A DNA stretch of 64,000 nucleotides from Kaistia defluvii (GTDB taxonomy: Bacteria > Pseudomonadota > Alphaproteobacteria > Rhizobiales > Kaistiaceae): positions 434,001-498,000 of the forward strand of contig NZ_JBEPSM010000002.1 of assembly GCF_040548815.1 (NCBI RefSeq). The letters run 5' to 3'. Positions 27,195 through 35,838 of this stretch are shown piece after piece; within the stretch, counting starts at the first letter, position 1; each line of letters starts with the position of its first letter. Made by a program: the position numbers and the translations under genes. The notes beneath the pieces are model-generated. The model had not been told where the DNA came from and searched no databases. It worked only from the letters and a program-made list of their open reading frames with translations.

Positions 27195-28334
27195 ATGACC
27201 AAGCCGATCACGCTCAAGGGCATGACCTGGAGCCACCCGCGCGGCTACGATCCGATGGTTGCCTGCGCCGAGCTGTATCTGAAGAAGACGGGCGTCGCGG
27301 TCGAATGGGACAAGCGCTCGCTGCAGGATTTCGAGAGCTTCCCCGTCGAGGAACTGGCGCGCGCCTATGATTTGATCGTCATCGATCATCCGCATGTCGG
27401 CCAGATCACCAAGGAAGGCTGCCTGGCCCCGCTGGACGTCCCCGGCCGCGAGGCAGAGCGTGAGGCGATGGCCGCCGGCTCCGTCGGCAAGTCCTATCCG
27501 AGCTACACCTGGCAGGGCCACCAGTGGGCGTTCCCGATCGACGCCGCGACGCCGGTGCTGGCCTATCGTCCCGACCTGATCGACACGCCGCCGAAGACCT
27601 GGGACGAAGTGCTGGCGCTTGGCCCCGGCAAGGCGCTGCTGCCGTTCCGGGCGCCACATTCGCTGATGAGCTTCTATTCGCTCGCCGCCAATCTCGGTCG
27701 TCCCTGTGACGTATCCGGCAAAGGCAACCTGATCGACCCGGAGGCAGGCGCTCGGGTCTATGAGCTGCTGCAGAGTCTGGCTGCCAACGGCATGGCCGAT
27801 TTCGACAGCGACCCGATTGAAGTGTTCGAGAAGCTCGCGGCGGAAGGCTCCGAGATTGCCGTGGCGCCGCTGCTCTATGGCTATGTCAACTATGCCATCG
27901 ACGGCTTCCGCCCCCATCGCCTCGCCTTCGCCGACATGCCGGTTCTGGGATCGAATGGTCCTGTGGGCTCGGCGCTCGGCGGCACTGGCATCGCCGTTTC
28001 GGCCTATTCGGAGAACCGGGACGCCGCGATCGATCTCGCCTACTGGCTCGCCAGCGCCGATATCCAGCGCGGCCTCTATGCTTCGAGTGGCGGCCAGCCC
28101 GGTCATGCAACGGCCTGGGAGGATCCCGCCGTCAACGCGCCGACGCACGGCTTCTATGAGCACACCCGGCCGACGCTGGAAGGCGCCTGGCTGCGCCCGC
28201 GCCATAATGGCTACATGGAGTTCCAGGACGCGGCCGCGAAGCGCATCAACGTCGCGCTGAAGGCCGGCGAACCCGCGGCCTCGGTAGTGGCGGAACTGAA
28301 CCTAATGTTCCGCGAGAGCTTCGCCAACGCGTAA
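27195..28334 (+). CDS. Solute-binding-protein-like protein lacking a signal peptide (cytoplasmic)
   Basis: 379 residues with the family 1 solute-binding fold: an N-terminal lobe (ITLKGMTWSHPRGYDPM), a hinge-type segment (FPIDAATPVLAYRPDLI) and a C-terminal helical region (AIDLAYWLASADIQRG). It has no signal peptide, and none can be added: the in-frame TGA of the CoA-transferase lies five codons before the ATG, which has a strong GGGGGAAGAG ribosome site. No permease or ATPase is adjacent. It should therefore stay in the cytoplasm and bind, or possibly transform, a metabolite of the CoA-transferase/MaoC pathway. The fold call is firm; the role is unknown. Confidence 0.8.
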   Translation: MTKPITLKGMTWSHPRGYDPMVACAELYLKKTGVAVEWDKRSLQDFESFPVEELARAYDLIVIDHPHVGQITKEGCLAPLDVPGREAEREAMAAGSVGKSYPSYTWQGHQWAFPIDAATPVLAYRPDLIDTPPKTWDEVLALGPGKALLPFRAPHSLMSFYSLAANLGRPCDVSGKGNLIDPEAGARVYELLQSLAANGMADFDSDPIEVFEKLAAEGSEIAVAPLLYGYVNYAIDGFRPHRLAFADMPVLGSNGPVGSALGGTGIAVSAYSENRDAAIDLAYWLASADIQRGLYASSGGQPGHATAWEDPAVNAPTHGFYEHTRPTLEGAWLRPRHNGYMEFQDAAAKRINVALKAGEPAASVVAELNLMFRESFANA

Positions 28335-28343
28335 TCTGCTCCG

Positions 28344-28374
28344 GGTCAGGCGGGGCTAACGCACCCGCCTGACC
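28344..28374. terminator. Hairpin between convergent genes, weak terminator
   Basis: Perfect 11-bp stem GGTCAGGCGGG / CCCGCCTGACC with a nine-base loop just after the solute-binding-like gene. No T-run follows, so Rho-independent termination is uncertain. Confidence 0.45.
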
Positions 28375-28384
28375 TCGTCACCCG

Positions 28385-28398
28385 CATTGTTAACAATG
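28385..28398. promoter_or_regulatory. Palindromic TTGTTAACAA site, downstream copy
   Basis: Perfect 14-bp palindrome CATTGTTAACAATG in the gap after the GntR gene. The core recurs at 29142-29152 in the promoter region of the same gene, so it is a candidate operator for the FCD-GntR regulator. Confidence 0.5.
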
Positions 28399-28433
28399 TC
28401 GCCCTGACGGCTCGCGCCTTCCGCCCAGCCTTT

Positions 28434-29129
28434 TCAGGCCGGAACATCCTGCTGGAGATGTTCCTTGAGGCGCGCATAGGCGCCCTGGATATGTTCGTCG
28501 ATGGCGGTGACTGCCTTGACCACGTCCCCCTCGCGCACCTTCTGCAGCAAATCGGCATGGTCGCGGTACCACGAGGTCAGGTAGTCGTCGGGCAGCCCGT
28601 CGCGCAGCAGCAGGAAGACGAAGATCTGCGAGCGGAGCGCTTCCCAGGCGCGATAGAGCCGGCCGTGATGCGCGGCGCGGAACAGGGCGTCATGGAAGTC
28701 GATATCGAGTTCGGCGACCCGGCGGCGCGTCATGCTGGCACGCGGAACTGACTGGAAAAGCAGCAGAATCGCGTCGAGCGGCGCCAAGTCGGCTTGGGTC
28801 GCCTTCAAACAGGCGTTCTCCGTGGCCAGCCGTTCCAGGGCGCGGCGCAAGGTGTAGATCTCCTCGGCATCTTCGGCCGATACGCGGGCGACCGTCGCGC
28901 CGCGATGTGTCTCATGCACCACCAGCCCTTCCTGCTGCAGCCGGAAAATTGCGGCCCGGATCGGCCCTCGGCTCACCTTCAGGCTTTCTGCCAGTTCGTC
29001 CTCGATCAGCCGCTCGCCGCCTTGGATACGGCCGCTCAGAATGGCTTCACGGATCGAATCCGCGACATCGTCGGTCAGGACGCGACGTTCGCGCCGCTCC
29101 AGGGCAGGGGTCACGGGGCTCTTGCTCAT
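28434..29129 (-). CDS. GntR-family regulator, FadR/FCD subfamily
   Basis: 231 residues. N-terminal winged helix (LTDDVADSIREAILSGRIQGG, ELAESLKVSRGPIRAAIFRL, then EGLVVHETHRGATVA) and an all-helical FCD ligand domain (EIYTLRRALERLATENA, IDFHDALFRAAHHGRLYRAW) with histidines and acidic residues placed to hold a metal and an organic acid. It is convergent with the CoA-transferase operon and divergent from the 2-hydroxyacid dehydrogenase, 71 bp away, with a TTGTTAACA-type site in that gap. FCD regulators commonly sense small carboxylates, in line with the neighbours. Confidence 0.88.
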   Translation of the reverse strand: MSKSPVTPALERRERRVLTDDVADSIREAILSGRIQGGERLIEDELAESLKVSRGPIRAAIFRLQQEGLVVHETHRGATVARVSAEDAEEIYTLRRALERLATENACLKATQADLAPLDAILLLFQSVPRASMTRRRVAELDIDFHDALFRAAHHGRLYRAWEALRSQIFVFLLLRDGLPDDYLTSWYRDHADLLQKVREGDVVKAVTAIDEHIQGAYARLKEHLQQDVPA

Positions 29130-29140
29130 CGCTGCAGTCT

Positions 29141-29152
29141 ACTGTTAACAAT
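29141..29152. promoter_or_regulatory. GTTAAC site in the GntR/dehydrogenase divergent promoter
   Basis: ACTGTTAACAAT, sharing TGTTAACAAT with the palindrome at 28385-28398. It lies 12 bp before the GntR start and about 50 bp before the dehydrogenase start, a natural place for autoregulation and control of both genes. Confidence 0.55.
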
Positions 29153-29200
29153 CTGGCCAAGGCCAGCATGAAGGTGGGCCAAAAACCGGTGAGGAGCACT

Positions 29201-30232
29201 ATGCGCATTCTGAAGGCCAATTGGTATCCGCCCGAAAACGAGGAACTCGCGCGCCTGTTCGGCTCAAGCGTGGACTTCGATATCGACCCGACCCCGACGA
29301 GTCCGGATTACCGCCTGGCGGGCGAGCGCAGCGCCGCCGCGGATGCGCTGATCAACTGCTCGGCGACACTGCCAGTGCCGGCGGATCTCGATGACTTCGC
29401 CAGGGTGAAGATCGTCGTGCGCGAGGGCGTCGGCTACGACAATCTCGATCTCGAAGGCTGGGGCGCGCGCGGCATTCCGGTCTGCAACGTGCCGGACTAT
29501 GGCACCACCGAGGTGGCCGACCATGCCATTGCCCTGATGCTGGCGCTCACGCGCGGTACTGAGACTTATGACCGCCTGCTCAATAGCGATCCGGCGAATG
29601 GCTGGAGTTTCTCGCGCGCGCCGCTGGTCCGGCGGTTGCGCGGCGCGACGTTCGGCGTCGTCGGCCTTGGTCGCATCGGCCTCGCCGCGGCACGGCGGGC
29701 GGCCGCCTTCGACATGCGCGTCGTCTTCTACGATCCGCATCTTTCGAACGGGGTCGAGCTCGCGACCGGCTATGAGCGCGTGCACAGCCTGCATGAGTTG
29801 ATGTCGATCAGCGACGTGCTGTCCGTCCATGCGCCGCTCAGCGCGGAGACCCATGGGTTCATCGATGCCGGGGCTTTCGCGGCGGCCAAGCCGGGGCTGA
29901 TCCTGATCAACACGGCGCGCGGGCCGATCGTCAACCTCGACGACTTGACGGAAGCCCTTCGGGACGGTCGCGTCGCCGGCGCCGGGCTTGATGTGCTGCC
30001 GAAAGAGCCCGCGGATCGCAGCCACCCGCTGATCGCTGCCTGGGGCGCCCGGGAGGCCTGGATCGACGGCCGGCTCGTGTTGAGCCCGCATGCCGCCTTC
30101 TACAGCCCGGCCTCGATGAAGGACATGCAGCGCAAGGCGGTCGAGTGCATCCTCGCTTATCTGAACGAGGGGCGGCTCACCAATTGCGTCAATCGACAAT
30201 TCCTGAAGACGCCGCTTCGCAAGGCTTCTTAG
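29201..30232 (+). CDS. D-isomer-specific 2-hydroxyacid dehydrogenase
   Basis: 343-residue NAD(P)-dependent enzyme interconverting 2-keto and D-2-hydroxy acids, C-terminal-binding-protein-like branch. Substrate domain at both ends; Rossmann domain with GLGRIG; INTARGPIVN and the catalytic histidine in LSPHAAFYSPAS. ATG at 29201 has GTGAGGAG upstream; an ATG at 29168 lacks one. Divergent from the FCD-GntR regulator with a shared GTTAAC site, so it probably belongs to the same regulon as the regulator. It could oxidise or make a hydroxyacid handled by the CoA-transferase. Confidence 0.87.
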   Translation: MRILKANWYPPENEELARLFGSSVDFDIDPTPTSPDYRLAGERSAAADALINCSATLPVPADLDDFARVKIVVREGVGYDNLDLEGWGARGIPVCNVPDYGTTEVADHAIALMLALTRGTETYDRLLNSDPANGWSFSRAPLVRRLRGATFGVVGLGRIGLAAARRAAAFDMRVVFYDPHLSNGVELATGYERVHSLHELMSISDVLSVHAPLSAETHGFIDAGAFAAAKPGLILINTARGPIVNLDDLTEALRDGRVAGAGLDVLPKEPADRSHPLIAAWGAREAWIDGRLVLSPHAAFYSPASMKDMQRKAVECILAYLNEGRLTNCVNRQFLKTPLRKAS

Positions 30233-30255
30233 CGGCGATCGGCGTCGGGAAAAGC

Positions 30256-30289
30256 AAAAGGCGACGATCGCAGGATCGCCGCCTCTTTT
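30256..30289. terminator. Bidirectional Rho-independent terminator
   Basis: GGCGACGATC / GATCGCCGCC stem (one mismatch) with a GCAG loop, A-run on the left and TCTTTT on the right, between the convergent dehydrogenase and importer system 2. Confidence 0.8.
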
Positions 30290-30309
30290 GGTCGATGCAG
30301 GAACTGTCG

Positions 30310-31200
30310 CTACGGCTTCGACTGGCGCTCCAGCAGGGCGAAGAACACCACCGTCATCGCCAGCACGATCACCAGCAGCACGAAGGCAGCCGCGGCGCCC
30401 TCATTGATCGACAGGCCGAGGAAGGCCTGGCGGTAGGCGAAGAAGCTCAGCACTTCGGTCGAGGTGCCGGGGCCGCCCTTGGTCAGCACATAGGGCAGGT
30501 CGTAGGTGCGGAATTCATTGATCAGCTGAATGATCACCGTGATCGCCGCGACCGGGCGCAGCATCGGCAGGGTGATGAACCAGAATTGCTGCCAGCCGAG
30601 CGCGCCATCGACTTCGGCGGCCTCATAGGGCTCGCGCGGCAGCGAGGCGAGGCCGGCCGCCAGGATCAGCACGACGAAGGACATCTGCTGCCAGATGTCG
30701 ATGCCGGCCATGGTCCAGAGCGCCAGGCTCGGCGAGCCCAGCCAGTCCAGGCGCGGCAGGCCGATCGTTTCCATCAGGTGATTGACGATGCCGAGATTGG
30801 GCTGCAGCAGCATGCGCCAGATCAGCGCGACGCTGACCGGCGACATCGCCATCGGGATGGTGAGAATGGCGAAGTAATAGGGCTTGGTACGAACGACCCG
30901 GTTCAGCATCAGCGCGATGCCAAGGCCGATGACGAATTCGCCAGTCACGGTGATGACCGAGTACTTCACTGTCAGCCAGGTCGCGTTCCAGAAGCGGTCG
31001 CTTCCCATCATGGTGGCGAAATTGTCGGCACCGACGATCGGCAGGATCGCAGGCTTCAGCAGCGTATAGGACGAGACCGAAAGCACGCAGGCATAGAGCA
31101 GCGGAAAGCCCATGACGATGGCGAGCAGGATCAGTCCGGGCGAGGCGAAGGCCCATCCCGTCCGCGCTTCCCGATGCGCCCAGTTCATCCAGCCTGTCAT
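30310..31200 (-). CDS. CUT1 sugar ABC permease, MalF type, system 2
   Basis: 296-residue inner-membrane protein; first membrane segment about 16-42, EAA loop from 193 (EAAEVDGALGWQQFWFI). It is the last gene of the unit ATPase - MalG - binding protein - MalF, an unusual order in which the binding protein sits between the two permeases. About 127 bp separate it from the binding-protein gene. Confidence 0.9.
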   Translation of the reverse strand: MTGWMNWAHREARTGWAFASPGLILLAIVMGFPLLYACVLSVSSYTLLKPAILPIVGADNFATMMGSDRFWNATWLTVKYSVITVTGEFVIGLGIALMLNRVVRTKPYYFAILTIPMAMSPVSVALIWRMLLQPNLGIVNHLMETIGLPRLDWLGSPSLALWTMAGIDIWQQMSFVVLILAAGLASLPREPYEAAEVDGALGWQQFWFITLPMLRPVAAITVIIQLINEFRTYDLPYVLTKGGPGTSTEVLSFFAYRQAFLGLSINEGAAAAFVLLVIVLAMTVVFFALLERQSKP

Positions 31201-31327
31201 AAGGTCCCGTCCGATGTTTCTGCTTGTCGAGCGCGCGGCGCGGCGTTTCCGGTTGTCCGGCGACGGAAGCGCAGCTTGGCGCCGCGCTCCCGCATTGTGG
31301 TGACGGCGAAGTGCCGGTTGCCGGGCC

Positions 31328-32602
31328 TTACTTGGCCAGCAGTTCCTCGAGGCCCTTGGCCGCGCCCTTCAGGGCGTCGTCGGTGGTCGCCTCGCCGCCG
31401 CCGGCCTGCGAGAGATGCGTGCCGAGCACGTCCTCATACTGGGCGGAATAGGCGAAGATCGGGAACGACTTGCCGGTCGCGACGATCTCCTGGGCTTCCT
31501 TGTAGTAGGGGTACTTCTCGAGCACCTTGGCGTCCGTGTAGACGTCGGAGCGGACGGGCGCGTGGCCCTGCAGGGCGCGGGCGACCGAGACGTCCTTGCT
31601 CTGCACCCACTGGATGAACTTCCAGGCGGCTTCCTGCTCTTCCGGGCTGACATTCTTGGGAATGCCCCAGCCCCAGCCGCCGCTTTCGCCATGCCCGCCC
31701 GGCATGGTGGTGAGCGCGACCTTGCCGGCCACGTCAGGGCACTTCTCCGCATTGTCGATCTGCGGCAGCATCCACCAATAGGTGACCATGCTGAACGCCT
31801 TGCCGCTGCACATCAGGCGCAGCGTGTCGTCGAGATTGGCGGAAAGCGCGCCCTGCTGCGCACCGTTCTTGATGTTGTCGACATAGAGGTCGAGCGCGAC
31901 CTTGCCCTCGGGGCTGTCGAGCGTGACCTTCTTGCCGTCGCCGAGATAGCTGCCGCCGGCCGAGAACAGGTAGTTGGAGAATTCCATGCTGTTCGGGTCG
32001 CCGCGCTGGCCCTGCATGGCAGCGCCCGCGACGTCGGCATTGGCCTTCATGAACTTGGAGATCTCAACATAGTCGGCGAGCGTCTTGGGAACCGCGAGGT
32101 CCTTGCCGGTCGCCTTCTTGAAGGCTTCCTGCAACTTCGGATCGGTCAGCAGGTCCTTCCGGTAGATCAGGCCCATCGAGTAATTGTACATGGGCAGGAT
32201 CTGCAGGCTGTCCGGCGTGCGGCCGAGCAGGTCCAGCGTCGAGGGGATGAACGGCGACAGGTCGTAGTTCGACTTCTCGATGAACGGCTTCAGGTCCGCA
32301 AGCCAGCCGGCGGCCGGAAATTCGCCCGCCCAGAGGAAGTCTACCTCGAGCAGATTGTAGTAGCTCTGCGGCGAGACCAGCTGTGACACGAGCTTGTCGT
32401 GCATGTCCGGGTAGCCGATCTTCTCGAACTCGACCTTGATCCCGGTCTCCTTCTCGAAATCGGGCAGCATCGTCTCGATGATCTGGGTCTCCGGCACATC
32501 CTCCATCAGGGCGCGCAGGACGATGTCGTCGGCATAGGCCGGAGCCGTCGCCAGCAGCGCGCCAACACCGGCGGCTGCGAGTAGAATCCGTTTCAGCGTC
32601 AT
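31328..32602 (-). CDS. Periplasmic sugar-binding protein of ABC importer, system 2
   Basis: Family 1 solute-binding protein, 424 residues. Signal peptide MTLKRILLAAAGVGALLATA with cleavage after A24 (AYA/DD). ATG at 32602 follows GAGGAG; the open frame runs on into the upstream permease region but that part is out-of-frame readthrough, not a fusion. Mature protein has the usual two lobes and a glycine/tryptophan-rich GGHGESGGWGWGIP near the ligand cleft. Ligand unknown, presumably a sugar or polyol metabolised by the BtpA-like and malate/lactate-type enzymes across the DeoR gene. Confidence 0.9.
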   Translation of the reverse strand: MTLKRILLAAAGVGALLATAPAYADDIVLRALMEDVPETQIIETMLPDFEKETGIKVEFEKIGYPDMHDKLVSQLVSPQSYYNLLEVDFLWAGEFPAAGWLADLKPFIEKSNYDLSPFIPSTLDLLGRTPDSLQILPMYNYSMGLIYRKDLLTDPKLQEAFKKATGKDLAVPKTLADYVEISKFMKANADVAGAAMQGQRGDPNSMEFSNYLFSAGGSYLGDGKKVTLDSPEGKVALDLYVDNIKNGAQQGALSANLDDTLRLMCSGKAFSMVTYWWMLPQIDNAEKCPDVAGKVALTTMPGGHGESGGWGWGIPKNVSPEEQEAAWKFIQWVQSKDVSVARALQGHAPVRSDVYTDAKVLEKYPYYKEAQEIVATGKSFPIFAYSAQYEDVLGTHLSQAGGGEATTDDALKGAAKGLEELLAK

Positions 32603-32643
32603 GATTTTCTCCTCATTGTGCCGGCGATGCGATGCCTTGCGGC

Positions 32644-33441
32644 TTATTTGACACCGCCGAACGTCAATCCCTGAATGATGAAGCGCTGGATGAAACGCGA
32701 AGCGATCACGAGCGGCAGGATGGCCAGCACCACACCTGCCGAAACCTTGGCAATCTGCACGCCATTCGATGTCTGCAAGGCAGCCAGCGAAACGGGTATC
32801 GTGGCGGTCTGCGGCCCGCTCAAGACGAGGGCAAACAGGAACTCGTTCCACGAGAGAATGAAGCCGAGCACGCCCGCCGCGGCAAGGCCAGGCAGCGAGA
32901 TCGGAAGGACAATCCGCCAGAACGCGCCCCAGGCGGTCGCGCCATCGGTCATCGCCGCCCATTCCATGTCGACCGGCACGCCTTCGAAGAATCCCATCAG
33001 GATCCAGGTCAGGAACGGCAGGTTGAGCGCGGAATAGACGAGGATAAGGCCGGGCAGCGAATTGGTCAGGCCGGCGCCGCGCAGCAGCGCGAAGGCGGGA
33101 AGCACCAGCGCTACGGGAGGCAGCATCTGGGTCGCCAGCACGGCGAACCGGGCGAAGCGCCCGCCGGTGCGAAAGCGGGCGAAGGCGTAGCCGGTGCAGG
33201 CGGCGAAGGGGAGGGCCACGATGACCGAGCCGAGCGCCACGATCAGGCTGTTTACATAGAAGGTGCCGAACCGGTTCTTGGCGAACAGGCCGGTATAGTT
33301 GTCCAGCGTGAAGGCCGGGAAGATCTCCGTGCTGTAGGACATGGATTCCGGCACCAGACTGGTGCGCAACGCCCAAAGCGGCGGCAGCAGCACGACCACG
33401 CATGCCAGAATCAAACCGAAATGCAGGCCGAACTTGCGCAT
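32644..33441 (-). CDS. CUT1 sugar ABC permease, MalG type, system 2
   Basis: 265-residue inner-membrane protein with a first membrane segment at about 7-26. The ATPase-contact loop begins near 160 but is degenerate (MEWAAMTDGATAWGAFWRI instead of EAA...DGA). It starts 12 bp after the ATPase stop and ends 41 bp before the binding-protein start. Confidence 0.9.
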   Translation of the reverse strand: MRKFGLHFGLILACVVVLLPPLWALRTSLVPESMSYSTEIFPAFTLDNYTGLFAKNRFGTFYVNSLIVALGSVIVALPFAACTGYAFARFRTGGRFARFAVLATQMLPPVALVLPAFALLRGAGLTNSLPGLILVYSALNLPFLTWILMGFFEGVPVDMEWAAMTDGATAWGAFWRIVLPISLPGLAAAGVLGFILSWNEFLFALVLSGPQTATIPVSLAALQTSNGVQIAKVSAGVVLAILPLVIASRFIQRFIIQGLTFGGVK

Positions 33442-33453
33442 GGAACCCTCGCC

Positions 33454-34584
33454 TTAGCGACCGACCGGCAGAGGCGGTCGCGCGACCGCCTTGCCGGTTT
33501 CTGAATCGAAGAGATGCATCGGCTCGACATCGACATAGAGGTCGATCATCGAGTCCACCGGCGCGAAGACATGCCGGCCGAGCCGCGCCTGGATTTCGAT
33601 CGGCTTGTCGCGACCGAGTTGGCCGATCAGGATGTTTTCCGCGCCCAGCGCTTCGACCGCGACGACCTTGACGCGAATGCGCTGCCAATCGGGCCGGTCC
33701 TGGGTCTCATAGATATCCTCGGCGCGGATGCCGGCGGTGATCGGCCCGCCTGCCTTCTGGACATAGGGCAGATAATGCTTGTCGGGGACGGTGACGCTGG
33801 TCTCGGCATCGATCCGCACCACCAGCTTCTCGCCCTCATGTTCGAGCTGCGCGGGGATCAGATTCATCGGCGGCGTCGCCAGGAAGCGCGCCACGAAGGT
33901 GTCGGCGGGATTGGCGTAGACGTCGAGCGGCCGGCCGGTCTGGATCATCCGCCCTTCGCGCATGATGCAGATGCGATCGCCCATGGTCATCGCTTCGACC
34001 TGATCATGCGTCACATGCACGATGGTGCGGCCGAGGCGGCGATGCAGCTTGACCAGTTCCAGGCGCATTTCGGCGCGAAGCTGCGCATCGAGGTTGGAAA
34101 GCGGTTCGTCGAGCAGGAAGGCTTCCGGTTCGCGGACGATGGCGCGGCCCAGCGCCACGCGCTGGCGCTGGCCACCGGAAAGCGCGCCGGGCTTGCGCTG
34201 CAAAAGATGGTTGAGGCCGAGAAGATCGGCAGCCTTGGCGACCTTGGCGTCGATCTCGGAAAGGGCGACGCCCCGCATCTTCAGGCCGAAGGCCATGTTG
34301 TGCCAGACCGACATGTGCGGATAGAGCGCGTAGCTCTGGAACACCACGGCGACATTGCGGTCGCGCGGGGCGACGTTGTTGACGCTGCGGCCGCCGATCC
34401 GGAGATCGCCCGCCGACATGCTTTCGAGGCCTGCGATCATGCGGAGCGTGGTGGATTTTCCGCAGCCGGAGGGGCCCAGGAAAATCACGAATTCGCCGTC
34501 CTCGATCTTCAGATCGACGTCGCGCACACCATAGGCGCCGTTGGCGTAGATCTTGGATACTCGATCGAGCTCGATGGATGCCAT
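33454..34584 (-). CDS. CUT1 sugar ABC importer ATPase (UgpC/MalK type), system 2
   Basis: 376-residue ATPase with Walker [10 protein letters not shown] at 37-45, signature LSGGQ at 135-139, Walker B ending DE at 159-160, and a C-terminal regulatory domain. ATG at 34584 has GAGGGA upstream. It is the first gene of its unit, behind the regulatory region shared with the DeoR gene. The neighbouring importer system 3 has no ATPase, and this one could in principle serve it. Confidence 0.92.
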   Translation of the reverse strand: MASIELDRVSKIYANGAYGVRDVDLKIEDGEFVIFLGPSGCGKSTTLRMIAGLESMSAGDLRIGGRSVNNVAPRDRNVAVVFQSYALYPHMSVWHNMAFGLKMRGVALSEIDAKVAKAADLLGLNHLLQRKPGALSGGQRQRVALGRAIVREPEAFLLDEPLSNLDAQLRAEMRLELVKLHRRLGRTIVHVTHDQVEAMTMGDRICIMREGRMIQTGRPLDVYANPADTFVARFLATPPMNLIPAQLEHEGEKLVVRIDAETSVTVPDKHYLPYVQKAGGPITAGIRAEDIYETQDRPDWQRIRVKVVAVEALGAENILIGQLGRDKPIEIQARLGRHVFAPVDSMIDLYVDVEPMHLFDSETGKAVARPPLPVGR

Positions 34585-34960
34585 TATCGTCCCTCGTAGG
34601 GTGAGAGCCTTGCGGCTCCCGTTCCCCCCTCCGCAATTTGCCGGCACGAGGCCGACATCTTCCAGCGTAAGCGGCGCGATTGTATGCGCACAAATTCAAA
34701 CGCCTCAAGGATCTTTTTTGGTCGATCGTGTTTAATTTTTGCGCGAGAGACCATGCGGAAACCCCTAGCGTAAATCTAACTATTTGAAAAAACTAAGTGA
34801 AATGGCAGTCGAGAAATTGCGTTGAATCCTGTGCAATTTCACGCGGCCAAGGAATTCAACATATTCGCACAGAATGTCGTTCATCGTGTTTGAATTTGTT
34901 TATTTTCCTGCTATGCAAGGAGCCAGACTCGAGCGATCTCGCATGCAGCAGGAAAGTTGA
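34585..34960. promoter_or_regulatory. Divergent regulatory region between importer 2 and DeoR, with repeated 12-mer
   Basis: 376 bp, clearly more AT-rich than its surroundings, no gene. GTTTGAATTTGT occurs twice in opposite orientation: minus strand 34701-34690 and plus strand 34888-34899. A looser copy (ATCGTGTTTAATTTTTG) is at 34725-34741. A minus-strand promoter for the importer is plausible: TTGAGG (34708-34703) and TACAAT (34684-34679) with an 18-base spacer that contains the first 12-mer. Repeats of this T-rich kind are usual for DeoR-family operators. Confidence 0.6.
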
Positions 34961-35797
34961 TTGTCCGAAACCCCGGTTGACGCACCGAAGCCCGATCCGC
35001 ACGCCGCCGCCCGCGGTCGCATCCTGCCGGAAATGCGGCATGCGGCCATTCTGGACGCCCTGCGGGCGACGGGCGCCGTGCTTGTCGCCGAGATCGCCGC
35101 GCAGCTCCAGGTTTCCGACATGACGGTGCGGCGCGATCTGGTTGAGCTCGAACGCGCCGGCCGGCTGATCCGCACCCATGGCGGCGCCGTGAGCGCAGTC
35201 GGGACCACCACGGTATCGATGGACAGCGAGGAGCCGAGCTTCGACGCCCGTCTCCGGCGCCAGAACGAGGCCAAGGAACGCATCGCCGTCGCCGCGGCGG
35301 GTCTGTCGATGGCCCATCGCACCATCGCCCTCGACGTCGGCACCACGACCTATCTGATCGCCAACCACCTGCGCGAGCGGGCGCATGCCAAGGTTTTCAC
35401 CAACAGCGTGCGCGTCGCCGCCCTGCTCGGCTCCAGCCAGGCCGAGGTCTATCTCGCCGGCGGCCGGGTGCGTCGCGACGAGCTCTCCGTCGGTGGCGCC
35501 GAGGCCGTTGCGCAATTCGAGAAGCTCTGGTTCGACATCTGCTTCATCGGCCTTTCCGGCCTGACGGAAAGCGGGCTGTTCGACTACTCCTTCGAGGACG
35601 TCGACCTGAAACAGGTCTATCTCAACCGTTCCGGCCTGAAGGTTGCATTGTGCGACTCGTCCAAGTTCCAGCGCATGTCGCTGGTGCATGTCGCGCCCTT
35701 GACCGAGATCGACGTGCTCATCACCGACGCGCCGCCGCCGCCCGAGATCGCGGCAGCGCTCAAAGCCGCCAAGGTCGACGTGCACGTCGCCCCCTGA
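34961..35797 (+). CDS. DeoR-family transcriptional regulator
   Basis: 278 residues. N-terminal DeoR helix-turn-helix (MRHAAILDALRATG, IAAQLQVSDMTVRRDLVELE, GRLIRTHGGA) and the C-terminal ribose-isomerase-like sensor domain (IALDVGTTTYLIANHL, FTNSVRVAALL, DYSFEDVDLKQ, ALCDSSKF) that binds phosphorylated sugars. The start appears to be TTG at 34961 with AGGAAAG upstream; the ATG at 34943 runs into a stop after five codons, and ATG at 35033 would remove the first 24 residues. Divergent from importer system 2, upstream of the BtpA-like gene by 41 bp. Confidence 0.88.
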   Translation: MSETPVDAPKPDPHAAARGRILPEMRHAAILDALRATGAVLVAEIAAQLQVSDMTVRRDLVELERAGRLIRTHGGAVSAVGTTTVSMDSEEPSFDARLRRQNEAKERIAVAAAGLSMAHRTIALDVGTTTYLIANHLRERAHAKVFTNSVRVAALLGSSQAEVYLAGGRVRRDELSVGGAEAVAQFEKLWFDICFIGLSGLTESGLFDYSFEDVDLKQVYLNRSGLKVALCDSSKFQRMSLVHVAPLTEIDVLITDAPPPPEIAAALKAAKVDVHVAP

Positions 35798-35838
35798 GTT
35801 TCCAACCCTTCCCAGTTTCTCTCGCAATGGAGCGGACT

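Noticed and set aside
26463..28205. 580-residue minus-strand open frame over the CoA-transferase and SBP-like genes
   Set aside because: No domain motif, arginine-rich composition typical of antisense frames in GC-rich DNA; both plus-strand genes have motifs and ribosome sites.
31328..33688. Apparent 786-residue fusion of a binding protein to an N-terminal extension
   Set aside because: The extension covers the MalG-type permease and part of the ATPase in another frame; the binding protein has its own ribosome site and signal peptide at 32602.
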